Origin: Burkholderiales bacterium
GTDB lineage: Bacteria; Pseudomonadota; Gammaproteobacteria; Burkholderiales; WYBJ01
Reading direction: 5' to 3'
NCBI GenBank assembly: GCA_022841915.1
Contig: JALHQN010000009.1
Location: 1 to 64,000 of the forward strand
Length of the DNA: 64,000 nt
Below the pieces are notes generated by a model. The model made no database searches, was not told where the DNA came from, and saw only the letters and a program-made list of their open reading frames with translations. Positions 28,148 through 40,000 of this stretch are shown in pieces. A program made the position numbers and the translations under genes. The first letter of the stretch is position 1; every line of letters starts with the position of its first letter.

Positions 28148-28542
28148 ACATCGTCGTCGACGCATCTGTCCTCGTTGCTGCGCTGGTCGATTCTGGACCA
28201 AACGGCGCATGGGCCGAAGAAGTGCTTGCAGTCGGCTCGCTGCATGCTCCAGAACTCGCCCGTGTTGAGGCAACCAACATCCTGCGTAGACTTGAAGCGG
28301 CTAAGCAAATCATGCCGGCTGAAGCAAACGCGGCCTTCCATGATCTGATGCAGCTGAATATCGAGCTATATACCTTCGACCCATTCGCCGATCGGATCTG
28401 GGAACTGCATCATTCAGTCACGAGCTACGATGCATGGTACGTCGCGGTCGCGGAAGCACTCAGTTTGTCTCTAGCAACATTGGATCGGAGACTTACCAAG
28501 GCGCCGGGCCCGAGATGCGAGTTCCTGACTCCGCGAACGTAG
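28144..28542 (+). CDS. PIN-domain ribonuclease toxin (VapC)
   Basis: The 132-residue protein begins at TTG with MNIVVDASVLVAALVDSG (Asp6). It has Glu in LARVEATNILRRLE and the later acidic sites in SYDAWYVAVAEAL and LATLDRRLT, the full PIN-domain set. It would cleave RNA unless bound by the upstream antitoxin. The rare TTG start, overlapping the antitoxin stop, would keep toxin below antitoxin. It ends about 9 bp before the left end of a family A IS and appears intact. Confidence 0.9.
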   Translation: MNIVVDASVLVAALVDSGPNGAWAEEVLAVGSLHAPELARVEATNILRRLEAAKQIMPAEANAAFHDLMQLNIELYTFDPFADRIWELHHSVTSYDAWYVAVAEALSLSLATLDRRLTKAPGPRCEFLTPRT

Positions 28543-28550
28543 TATGTCGC

Positions 28551-29753
28551 GTGTCGGTGGCGAATTTGCAAAGCAAATACGATTTGGCCCATTCCGCGCA
28601 GTCTTGCGCGCCAAGGTAGGAATGGTACCGTTCCGCTCATGCGCGAACTTCTCCTTCTCGCTGTTCATCTGATCGTAACGGTAGCGAAACTCCTCCGCCC
28701 CGGTGGCGTGCGGGCCGTGGCCGCAGAATCGTTGTTGCTCAAGCAGCAGATCATCATAGGCAATCGATCTCGTCGCCGCGCTCCGAACCTCACCTCGCTA
28801 GATCGCTTTGTGCTCGGTCTGATCACCCTGTTCATCAAACCACGCCGGATTCCGAAGCTCTCAGCCATCATCAAATCATCGACGCTGCTCAAGCTCCACA
28901 AGGCCCTCGTCGATCGCAAGTACCGGATTCTCTTCTAGTCCACAAAACATCGCCGCAAGCCCGGTCCGAAAGGTCCCTCCCCTGAGCTCATTGCCGCAAT
29001 CGTCGAGATGAAGGTGCGCAACCCGAGTTTCGGTTGCGTGCGCATTGCTCAGCAGATCTCTCTGGCCTTCAGCGTCGAGATCAACAAGGATGTCGTTCGG
29101 CGCGTCCTGGCAAAGCACTACCGGCCCGGTGACGGTAATTCACGGGCCCATCCTGGTTGACCTTGATCGCCCAATCCAAGGACAGTCTCTGGAGCGTGGA
29201 TCTGTTTCGCTGCGAATCGATCCAGCTTCGTAGCTACTGGGTGCTCGTGGTCATGGACGTCTTCACCCGCCGAATCATCGGCTTTGGCGTCGCACGAGAG
29301 CACATCGACGGCGTGACCGTGTGCCGGATGTTCAATCAAGCTGTTGCTGGCCAGCCCCGCCCAAAACACCTCAGCACCGATCACGACCCACTCTTTCGCT
29401 TTCACCGCTGGCTCGCCAACTTACGCGTCCTGGAAATCGATGAAATCAAGTCCGTGCCCTATGAGCCGACTTCGCATCCTTTCATCGAACGGCTGATCGG
29501 TACCATCCGCCGCGAGTATCTCTATCGCCAGTTCTTCTGGAACTCGGTCGACCTAACGCGCAAGCTCGAGGCATTCCAGGACTATTACAACGAATTCCGC
29601 GTCCACCGCTCGCTTGACGGCACCACGCCGGCACAACGTGCTGGCAAGCTGAACCGCGGCTCGGCGGCGCTGAGTTCCTACGCATGGCGACAACATTGCC
29701 ACGGGATATTTCAAACCCCGATGGCCGATTGACTACGAATTCGCCGCCCACAG
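28551..29753 (+). mobile_element. Integrase-core IS (family A) with both terminal repeats
   Basis: The left end GTGTCGGTGGCGAATTTGC (28551) and the right end CTACGAATTCGCCGCCCACAG (29733-29753) are imperfect inverted repeats. The solo end at 25940 and the right ends at 17207 and 30301 give the consensus CTGTGGGTGGCGAATTCGTA. About 1.2 kb long, one transposase frame inside. I see no clear target duplication. A second, left-truncated copy begins at the right end with no spacer. Confidence 0.8.
28639..29732 (+). pseudogene. Family A integrase-core transposase, broken by a stop and a frameshift
   Basis: The frame begins MRELLLLAVHLIVTVAKLLR and includes KLHKALVDRKYRILF. An in-frame TAG (28936-28938) follows, after which the same frame continues STKHRRKPGPKGPSPELIAA and FGCVRIAQQISLAF. 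A one-base deletion near 29146 shifts the frame. The last segment holds the DDE core: Asp in LWSVDLFRCES, Asp in STDHDPLFRFH and Glu near HPFIERLIGTIRREYL. It is otherwise full length, so the damage is recent compared with the other copies. Confidence 0.85.
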
Positions 29754-30321
29754 CCTCTGGAGCGTCGATCTTTTCCGCTGCGGGTCGACCCTGCCTCGGA
29801 GCTACTGGGTGCTGGTCGTCATGGACGTCTTCAGCCGAAGAATCATTGGGTTTGGTGTCGCGCGCGAACACATCGACGGCGTGACCGTGTGTCGGATGTT
29901 CAATGACGCTATTGCCTGCCAGCCTCGCCCCAAGCACCTCAGCACTGATCACGCTCCACTCTTCCGCGTTCACCGCTGGTTCGCCAACCTCCGCATACTG
30001 GAAATCGAAGAGATCAAGTCGGTCCCCTATGCCCCGACCTCGCATCCATTCATTGAACGCCTCATCGGTACTGTCCGCCGCGAGTACCTCGATCGCGTGT
30101 TCTTCTGGAACTCGGTCGACCTGACACGAAAGCTGAAGGCATTCCGGGACTACTACAACGAAATACGCACCCACCGCTCGCTTGACGGAACCACGCCAGC
30201 GCAATGCGCCGGAGCGGAACCGGCTGCTCCTGCGAAATTGAGTTCATACGCATCGCTGCAACATTGCCAGGGACTGTTCCAAACCCCGATGGCTGCTTGA
30301 CTACGAATTCGCCACCCACAG
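29754..30321 (+). mobile_element. Tandem partial copy of family A IS (3' half)
   Basis: Starting at SLWSVDLFRCGS the transposase catalytic half runs uninterrupted to ...CQGLFQTPMAA and stops at 30300. The right terminal repeat CTACGAATTCGCCACCCACAG follows at 30301-30321. The three catalytic positions (VDLF, STDHAPLF, HPFIERL) are kept. The N-terminal half is missing, and the join lies directly at the right end of the preceding copy. It differs from that copy at many positions, so it is not a recent local duplication. Confidence 0.8.
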
Positions 30322-30330
30322 GCCCTGAAT

Positions 30331-30380
30331 CGAAAAACTATTGGCTATTCAATACAATTGAGTTTTTTGACCATACGGCC
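30331..30380 (+). repeat. Dispersed ~50-bp repeat, copy 3
   Basis: AAACTATTGGCTATTCAATA then GAGTTTTTTGACCATACGG, matching the copies at 2291 and 15723. It lies 9 bp past an IS right end. Confidence 0.6.
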
Positions 30381-30506
30381 ACCTTGCCTGCAAGCTCCTG
30401 CGAACCGTTGGTGGTCATGCGAACTCCTCCAGGTTGTGAGTTCGCATACGCCAGCTTCGCCCCGCCTGGTCAAACGGCGGTCGATGCCGATTACAGTGCC
30501 GTCAGT

Positions 30507-31046
30507 TCAAGCGCGGCGACGCCGCGCGACCGCGAAGATCACACCAAGGCCGGTGGCCAACAGTGCCCAATGCGCCGGCTCCGGGATCGCCAATACCTCG
30601 AAATTCTGTGCGGGGGGAATCGGGATCACGTCTTCGCCGACGATCACGCCTGCGTCGAACGGCACCGGTCCCGGTGCTGCGTCGGACGCAATGTTAAAGC
30701 GCACCGTTGCGAGTACGGTGTCCGACGCGAAAGACTTTCCGCTCACGTACACGACCGCGCACACCGTTCCGCTGCTGCAATCGCCGAAGCCGCCGTCCAT
30801 GAGTGCGGGCGTGCTCGTCAGCCCGATCAGTTCGAGCACGTCGGCCACCGGTGCGTACTCGGGAACGATCTGAATCGCCTCGATCGTCGTGCCGCCACGA
30901 GCGTTGATCGACATCTCGACACTCTCGCCCGGCATCCCCTTGGTGTCCCCGCCGAAAAACACCTCAGCGTGCGCGCCCGTCGCACACATCCCCAACGCAG
31001 CCGCCAAATAACAACATCCGACCGACTTCCAGCGTCCCGCTTTCAT
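30507..31046 (-). CDS. PEP-CTERM exported protein with cohesin-like domain
   Basis: A signal peptide at the N-terminus (YLAAALGMCATGAHA) precedes an all-beta domain. That domain has the layout of a cohesin fold: GMPGESVEMSINARGG as the first strands, IQIVPEYAPVADVLEL, then the late strand SDTVLATVRFNIASDAAPG. The C-terminus is a PEP-CTERM sorting signal: IPEPAHW, a hydrophobic helix ALLATGLGVIFAV and ARRRRA. Such tails are processed by an exosortase and tie proteins to the envelope or extracellular polymer; no exosortase is in the window. AAAGG precedes the ATG at 31046 by 8 nt, so I prefer it to the ATG at 31055. It lies 49 bp downstream of the giant adhesin gene on the same strand, presumably in one operon. 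Confidence 0.8.
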   Translation of the reverse strand: MKAGRWKSVGCCYLAAALGMCATGAHAEVFFGGDTKGMPGESVEMSINARGGTTIEAIQIVPEYAPVADVLELIGLTSTPALMDGGFGDCSSGTVCAVVYVSGKSFASDTVLATVRFNIASDAAPGPVPFDAGVIVGEDVIPIPPAQNFEVLAIPEPAHWALLATGLGVIFAVARRRRA

Positions 31047-31095
31047 GATGTTCATCCTTTAAGTTTCCAAGTGGGTAGGTGACCTGAATCGATCC

Positions 31096-34000
31096 TCAGC
31101 GCGTCACACTCGTCGATGCTTGCGGCGCGACCGGGATGCGCAGCTTGGCGTTCGGATTCGTCGTTGCCGCCGACGTCGACTCCCCCGCAACGAACTTGCC
31201 CAGCCAGGGCTGATCGACAACCTTCGGAGCCGCCGTGCGGTCGGCTACGCCAGGCAGCGTTCTCACGGACAAATCGATGTTGGGCATATCGACCGCCGGC
31301 AACGCAGGCGGTGGCACCTCTGCGGCGCCAACGACCGAAGCGCTGATCGGCGCTTGCGGTTGCGGTTGCTCGCGGGCCACCGCGGTCACCGCAGGCAAAG
31401 CCGGCGCCGGGGCACCAGGCACCTTCACCCGAATGCTGGTATCGGTACCATCGACGCCGCTGACGGGTTCGATATTCAGCGTGAGGCCGCCCTCGTTCAA
31501 CCGAGCCCATTCCATGTCGATGGCGTACCGGCCGACCGGCGCCTGCGGCAGCACCTCGAACACGATCTGCGCCAGCGTGCCGCTTCCGTCGCTCATCGCG
31601 TGCATTCGGCTCATGTCGAGCGAAAGCTCGCCCGGCGCATCGTCCTGCAGGAACCACTCGAAATCGCCGGTGAGGCTGCCGCGATCCACGCGGACGACGC
31701 GCAAAGCCTGTGCATCGAACTTGACCCGCAACTGCGCCGCGTCGAGTCCGGCCGCCGTATCGATCTGTACGGGCACCATCACCAGCGCGCCGGTGTACGC
31801 GACCGTATCCGGCCCGAGGGTCAACAGGGGATCCGGCCCGCTCCGGAACACCGTCGGCGGATTCGCCGGCAGATCGGGAATCTCCGGAACCGCGAAGTTG
31901 AGCACCTCGCGCAATATCAGCAATGCGTCGAAGGCCTCGAGTCGACCGTTGCCGCTCACGTCGCCGATGATGACCGGGTCGGCCAGCGGATACGCGCCGA
32001 AACCGGTATCGAATCGAAGCACCGTGCGCAGTACTCGCTGTGCATCGAGCGAGGTATAGCCGGCGTTCCCCGTCGTGTCCCCCATGAAGGCGACGACGTG
32101 GATGCCGTCGTCGTCCTGCGCGAGCGTCGCATCCCCGTCCACCACCACGTTGCGCACGTCGAGCAACTGCTTGGCACCGTAGGGTGCAGTTGCAGGCACC
32201 GTGCCGAGCAGCCGGCCGAGTTCGAGATCGTCCCCGCTCACCGACGTATCGAACACGATGTCGATGCTCGCCAGACCGGCCACGCTCAGATCCACGGTGG
32301 CTGTCCCGCCGGCCGGGTTCTCGATGCCGGTGACCGTCAGCATGTCCGGATCGTAGTGCACCTCGAAGCTCGCGGTCGTGAAGTCGCCGGCGCCGCGCAT
32401 CGTGAGCGGCACGCCGAGCGTCGACACGACGCCCGCCGTCTGCTCAGGTCCGCGTGCGAAGTCGCCGATGCCGACCCGCGGCCCATCCGCGTCGGTCATG
32501 TCGAAGCTCACGACGTAGTCGTCGCCGCCCGTGCCATCTCCATTGCCGTCGAGCAGAATGCCGTCCGCTGAACGAATGGCCGAAGCGCCGCTGCGCAATG
32601 TCAGCGTATAGCTGCCGTCCGGCAAGACGTCGCCCGTACGAACGAAGGTAAATCCGCCGAAGTCGGCATCGAGCACGACCGATCCCCGAACGTCTCCAGC
32701 GGCGCCGGTCAACACCATGTCCGCCGCACCGAACGTCCAGCCCGCTCCGTCGTAGAGATTGAACTCCGAAGGGTCGAACGCACGATTGAACTGGAGTTCG
32801 AAGCCGGATGCGTTGGGCGTCATCGATACGACTTGGAGCGGCGCCGGCGAGATCTCGAACGTGTTGTCCGAAGCATCAAAGATGGCCGGGTTCGCCGACG
32901 AACTCACGCGGATCACGTAGTCGTCACCCAACGGGAACACTGCGGGATCGACGGTCCATTCGTAGAGCCCGTCGTTCGCCTCGCCCGCGGCCAAGGTGCT
33001 GAACGCCCCCGCGAGCCCGGTGGATGAGTACTCGATGTCGACGGTGGCGCCGCCGGCGTGGTGCCAGCGAATGTCGAACGTCGACAACTGTTGAATGGCC
33101 TCGCCGCCGTTCGGCGCCATGACGATGATGAACTCGGCCGGACTCTTAGAGGCCTGCTCCGTGTTGCCATAGGCACCGACGTTGACGTAGCCGCCGTTCG
33201 GCGCAGGTTCTCGCGCGAACGAATCCCCTTCGTCGCCGCGATCGATGGCGGGCGACTGTTGCGCGTCGATGGTCTCGACCGGCACCAGGACCACCGGCGC
33301 TCCGGGACCGATCAGGCTCGGCCCTTCCACCGGTGCCAACGACCCGCCGTGGAAGCTGCCGAACTGGCTCCGAACATGGAAATCGTCGTCGCGCCCGTCG
33401 CTCGCGCTCGAGTGATACCCGAGCAGATTGTCGGCGCCGTTGACATCGACGAAGAGCGGATTGGCGAAGATGCTGTCGGTGTCGGTGCCCGTCGCGTTGC
33501 GCCAGTCGGTCAGCGTCGATTGCGACGCGCCACCCCAGGTGCCGATCCGACCACCGCCGAGCAGGCCTCGGAAGTACACGTTGTTGTCGGACTCGAAGCC
33601 CGTCTCCCCCCCCAGCGCGACCGCGATGGCCGTACCGTTCTCGGCCCAGAAGATGCTGTTCCGGACCTGTACGTTGGCCGCGTCGGCGGCAATTCGCAAC
33701 GTATCGGCCGCGATCTCGAACAACGTGTTGTTCAAGACCGCAATACCGTTGCCGCCCATCACGTTCACCCCGACCGTATCGCTGTCGTAGACCAGATTGT
33801 TTCGGAGCGTCACCCCGTCGCCTTCGATCTCGATACCGACAGGTTGGCTGTAGACGACGTTCTCCAGCACGTCTGCGCCGTCGGCTCGGATCCCCGTCAC
33901 ACGGTTGGCATAGACACGATTGCCGAGTACGAACCCGCCTGTCGCATCGATCCCGACGCCGTTGCCTCGGACCACGTTCGACTGCACGCTCGCCTCGCCG

Positions 34001-37000
34001 GAGGCCCCGATACCCACTGCGTTCGGATCCGTCTGGTCCGCGACGGTGTTGCCGGCCACCTGCACCCGGCCGCGAGCGTCGATGCCGTGCAACCGGTTTT
34101 CATAGACCAGATTCGCAGTCGAGGGCGCCAGCGTTGCCGAGCCGACGAACGTCGTCGTGCCGCCCGTGGCGTTGGCCACCAGCATGCCGCGCGCATTGCG
34201 GAAGCTCGAATTGCGCTCCACGGTCGCGTCGCCGGCGTTTCGGATCTCGAAGCCATAGCCCGAGTTGTCGCGCGCGACGTTGCCTTCGATGTTCGACGCC
34301 GGTCCGCGGACGAATATGCCGCCGAGCCGGTTGTCGTTCGCCAGGGATAGCGTCAGCCTGTCGATCTCCCCGTCGAGGAAAATGCCCCAGCCGCCGTTGT
34401 CACGGCTTGTCAACCGATCGAAGTCGCCCGACGGCGATCGGGTTTCGAAGCGCAGACCATCGAGTGCGTGGCCGGACGCCGTGAGATCGCGGGCCGACAG
34501 ACCATCGGACCCGCTGTGCGCATGGACCCCGCGCTCGGCATCGCGCAGCGTCAGGTGCCGAATCGCGACATCGTCGGCATCGACGAGCTCGATCAACGGC
34601 CGCGAGCGGTCGCCCGGAATGGCCGGGTGGAGTGCGGCCACACGCGCCGCATTGGTCGGCCCGGAAAGCAGAAAGCCTTCGTCCAAACCGAGGCCTAGAT
34701 CGATGGTCCCGGACACGGCGATCGGATCGATCATCGAGTACACCCCGGTATCGATCAGCACGCGGTCGCCCGCCGTGAGGTCGTAGACCCGGATCAGGTT
34801 CGTCGCATAAGGCTTCGGTGCGCTCGACAGCTTGCCGGTATGGCGGTTGTCGCCGACGCCGTTCGGCGTGTATTCGTCGTTCGCGTTCGAACCGTCGTCC
34901 ACGTAGTACACGGTGCCGTCCTCGGGCACGGTAAACGGCTCCTGGCTGCGGTCCATCACCACGGGGTTGTCGACCCACGAGACCTGGATACGCATGCCGT
35001 AGGTCCCGAAAGCGACACCGCTCGATGAGGGCGTCCAGAGATACTCGCCGTCGTCGGGTGTTGCCGCCACGATCGTGGCGACGAAGGCCGGACCATCTGC
35101 CGTATCTCGATACAGGTCGATGCGAACCTGGGAATCGGTGCTGTTGTTGAAGCTCTCCCAGCGTATCGGCAACGCACGATCGCGGACCGCGTCCACATAC
35201 AGGTCCGGGGTGCGCAGCGCGATGTGGGGTACACCCGCCTGCGGCAACGCCATCGGCGAAGTGAAGCGCTGTGTCCCGAACATCGGGAACAACTCGTACT
35301 CGTCGCGATAGCGGCTCTCGAATCGGGGCCGCGCCCATTCGGGATTGACCACGGTCGCGCCGACCGAGTGCAGATCGAAGCGGGCGATATCGGCCTGCCA
35401 GTCGAGGATGTCGACGAAATCGCGCGTCCAGTAACCGACCTTGCCCTTGCCAGTGGCATAGAGATTGTTGTAGTCGCTCGCGAAACCGTTCTGCGAATCG
35501 TTGGCGACGTAGATGTCGTAGCCGTCTTCGGTCCACAGCGTATTGCTTTCCATGCGCACGTCGCTCGCTCCGCCCTCGAGGCGCACGAGATCGCCGAGCG
35601 GCGTGTACATCGTGTTGCCGAAAATCGCCACGCCCTGCTCGCCTTGGATCAGAACACCGACTTGAGTGTTGCGGTAGACGAAGTTGTGCTCGATGCTGCT
35701 GTCGCTGGCCGCGCGTATGCCGACCTCGTTGCGTCCGATGCGGTTGAACTGGATCGTGCCGTCAAACTCGTATACCCCGACACCTCCTCCCTCGATGACA
35801 TTGGCGAACGCCATGTCTGTCCCGCCCAGCACACCGCTGCCGACCACGCCCAACTTGTTGCTGGAAAGGTGTTGATTCTGCATCTGGGCCGCAATGAGTT
35901 CTACGCCGACATCGTTGCGCGAGATCTCGTTGGGCACACTGTCGGGCAGGAAGCCCAATCCGTCCGATGTGCCGGCGACCGTGCTGCGCAGACCCGTGGC
36001 ATTGTCGTGGATGCGATTGCCGTTCAACGCCGCAGCGGCGTCGTAACGCACCCCGAGCGTTGCCCCACGGATGTCGTTGTCGCGAACTTCGCCATCGAAG
36101 GTCGCCTGGATCCAGAGACCGGTCGCCGTCGCAGCGATAGCGTTGTGCGCGATCAACCCTTCGGCCTTGCCGGCGAGCGTAATACCTGTGCTGCCGTTGA
36201 ACCGGTTGTGCAGAATGTGCAGCCCGGTGCCACCGTCGATGACCACGCCACCGCTGCCGATCCGGTTGTCGACGAGGGCGAAGTCGTCCACGTCGCCCGC
36301 GATCGATATGCCGCCGGCAAGATCGAGCCGCTGCAGCAGCCCGCCGGTCTGGACGTCGACGACTCCGTTGATGGTCGACCCGCCGCCCTGAGCGCCGAGT
36401 ATCGTCACACCAGCATCGTTGCCGCTCAGCGTGAAGCCTGTGTACACGCCGGGGGCGAGCACGATTACATCCCCTTGGCCCAGATCGTTGGCGTTCAATA
36501 TCGCCTGCACACTCGCCCCCGCGGCGAGGTTGAAGACGCGAGTCGGCAAAGTCGTCACGCTGCGCAGGTAGGCCTGCGGCAGTCCCGACGTGTCGTCCGT
36601 CCAGCCGATCGTCGGGCGTCCCGAAGCGTCGACGGTCAGGTCGAGCGCCGACAGTTTGCCGCCGGTCGCACTGATGCCGCCGCCGCTCGCATCGCCGGGC
36701 AACGTTTCGACGAAGCGGGTGCCATCCCAGCGCTTGGCGTAGATGTGGGCGTTCGGATCGGCATAGTTAGTCGCATCGTGATCGACCCAGACGAGGAACA
36801 ACTCGCCCCCGCCTGCTTCCAGCTTCGGATCCAGGGCACGTCGCTTCGTTTCGCTGACGCCATCCTTCACCGAACCGTCCGGCCCCGCACTGATCCAGGT
36901 CGAGCCGTCGAAAGTCTTGACGTATATCTGTTCGTAGTCGGCGACACGTTCGCGGTAGGCGACGAACAGTTGCCCGTCCAGCCAGGCCGCATCCGGTTCA

Positions 37001-40000
37001 CGGCTTTCGGTCGGACTGACCGAGATGCCGGCATTTGCCGAGCCGCCGATGCCGACCCAGTTCACCCCATCGAGCACCCGCGCGTAGATCTCGACGTCGT
37101 CACCGGATCCGCTGCTCCAGGTCACCGCGACATTCTTCGTCTCGGCCGCCACGTCGTATTCGCTGATCGGCGTACGCGACTGGGTGATGCCCGAGCCCGA
37201 AGCCGATCCCGGCGTGATCTCTACCCACGACGCTCCGTTGAAGATCTTGCCGTACACCTGCGCGCTGCCCGAAGACGTATCGACCCACGTCACGAACAGG
37301 CTGTCCCCGACCTGCACGATCTGGGCACGATCGGCCGCGGCAGTCAGGCTGATACCGCCCGGCAACAGCGAGTTGCCGAGGCTCACCCACTTGTCCGCAG
37401 CCTCGTCATACTGCGCGCCCAGGATATCCGGGCCGTTGGGACCGAACTCGGTCCAAACCACCGTCGGACGCTGGTCGTGAATCAGGATCGAAGGACGCAT
37501 CGAACTGGTGGCGGAAGCGCTGATGCCGCCGCCCGCGGCGGAGCCGCCCAGCATCTCCCATCCCGCCCCGGCTTGACGCGCGGCATAGATTTCGTAGTTG
37601 CCGTTGCGAGTATCGGCCCAAGCAACGTACCGCACACCGTCGGCGTCCGTCGCAACCGCGGTATCGAGCGCCGCACCGACACCGCCCGACAAAGCGAAGC
37701 CCGTCGCCGATCCGGCGATCTCCGCCCACCAGCCGGCGTAGGTCGGGCCGAGCGGCAAGGTATCCACCGCGCTTGGATCGTCGGTACTGGGATCGACCGG
37801 GGGATTCGGCGTCGCCGCCGGCAGGACGATCGTTGCCGGATCGTCGCCGAATCCGGCGTCGATCAGATTGCTCGCACCCAGGGCGTCGATGATCTGGTCG
37901 TCTTCGCCTTCGCCGAACAGGACGTCGTTGCCGCCCTGGCCGTCGAGACGATCGCGGCCTGAACCCGCTTCGCCGAGACCGGTGCCGAAGTCGCCGTACA
38001 GGTAGTCGACGGCGTTGTCATCGCCGGCGGCCGTGTCATCGCCGAAAAGGATATCGTGATCGGCGCCGCCGACCAGTACATCGCTGCCTGACCCACCATA
38101 CAGAATGTCGTCGCCTGCGCCGCCGTCGAGGATGTCGTCATGCGCGCCGCCCAACAGGATGTCGTTGCCGCCGTAGCCGAAGAGATAATCTCGTCCGTCG
38201 TCGCCGCTCAAGCCGTCGCGGGATTCATCGGAGCCGTGGAGCACGTCGTCACCGGCGCCGCCGAATGCGATGTTGATCGCGCCGCCGCCGGTCCAGATGC
38301 GATCGTCCCCGTCGTCGCCATAGAGGATGTCGGTGCCGCGGCCGCCGTCGATGTCGTCGTGGCCTTCGCCGCCTCGGATGAGGTCGTTGCCGGCGCCGCC
38401 GAACAGCCTGTCGTTGCCCGCGCCACCCTCGATAAGATCGCCGTGTGCGCCGCCGTCGATGTAGTCGTCGCCGTCACCGCCGAGGATGACGTCCGCACCG
38501 CCGAGACCGAAGACGCGGTCGTTGCCCGGGCCGGCGTCGATGTAGTCGCCGAAGTAGGTGGTGTCGTTGAGATCCGGATCGTCACCACCGGCATCCGAGC
38601 CGAAAATCAGGTCGTCGCCGCCCGAGGTGAAGATGAACGTGTTGAGGATGCCGTTCTCGATCCGCACCTCGTCGTCGTCGCGCAGCGTGTTGATCGTCGT
38701 GCGATCGGCGATCATCGCGCCGCGCAGCACGATCCGCGAGCCGACGCCCGGATCCGCATCGCTGTAATCGCCCTGGATGAAGATCTGGCTCGGCGTGTAC
38801 ATCAGGCTTTCGAGGCGCGTGTCGATATCATCTCCGGCGCGAAGCGTGATGCTGGCCTCGTTGCTGACGATGATCCCGCCCTCCATGAGGATGAGGTCTT
38901 CGTCGGTGTCCGCCGATTCGCGCACGGTCAGGCGCACGATGCCGCCCGGCGTCACGACGCTCTGCACGTTGAGCAGACTGTCGGTCTCCTCGATGTAGAC
39001 GTGGCTGGAGGCCGCCGCGATCAGTCGCCCGGGACGGGGCGTCGAGGAATCGATGTCGAAGTCGTTGTCGCTGTCGCCGATGCGCCCCTTGTTCACCTCG
39101 AAGATGAGATTCACGCCGATTGCATCGGCTTCCGCGTCATCGAACGCATCGAACAGGCTGCCGCCCAATGTCGTCAGCGACACGTCGTCCGCTTCGGAAC
39201 GGATGCGATCCACATTGAGATCGCCATCCATCTCGATCAGCACGATGTCGGAAGCCGCGTCGGCCTTCACGACCCCGCTCGATGGGCGGGACGAGTCGAT
39301 CTCCAGCGGGTTTTCGAATGTCCCCACGCGGCCGTTCGGCGCGTTGAACGTGAGAGTCACTCCGACGACATCCGCTTCGTCATCGTCGTCCGGTGCGTCG
39401 ATGATGTCTGCATTGCGACCGGTGAGCGTCACGTTGCGCTGCGTCGATTCGATGCGACCGACGCGCATGTCGCCCAGTTCCTCGGTCAGCGTGATGTGCC
39501 CGTTGGTGAGCACGTCGATGTTCTCGATGCCGAGGAAGCCGTTGCCGATGAGATCCGTCCAGCCGAGGATGTTGATGAACGGGCCGGCCGCAACGGGAAT
39601 GCCGAGGATGTCGATGTTCGCGCCGCTGATGATGCGCCGCTGCGGATCGAGCGACTCGCCGAAGACGTACCGCACTTCCACCGGGTTGAAGCCCGCGCCC
39701 CAGACGCCGCGCGGGAAGACCGTCGGCACCGTGCCGGGCGAGGTGCGGAAGTGGTCGGTAACGATCGTGGTCCGCGGCGTCGGCCCCGGCGCATTCGCCG
39801 GCAGGCTGACGATTGCATTCTCGAACACTTCGATCTCGTAGGGTCCAGGCACCACCGTGGGCTGGAACAGCCCGTTGAGCAGTTCCAGGTTGACGTCGGT
39901 CGAGCGGAAGTTTCCGGACTTGATCCGTTCCACGTCCACGTTGAAGCCCGTCGTTCCTTCGTTGCCGACGAGGACCCGGCGCAGCAGGCCGCGCAATTCC

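Noticed and set aside
37860-38590. CRISPR-like regular repeats
   Set aside because: The periodicity is that of RTX nonapeptide codons in one open reading frame, not direct repeats with unique spacers.
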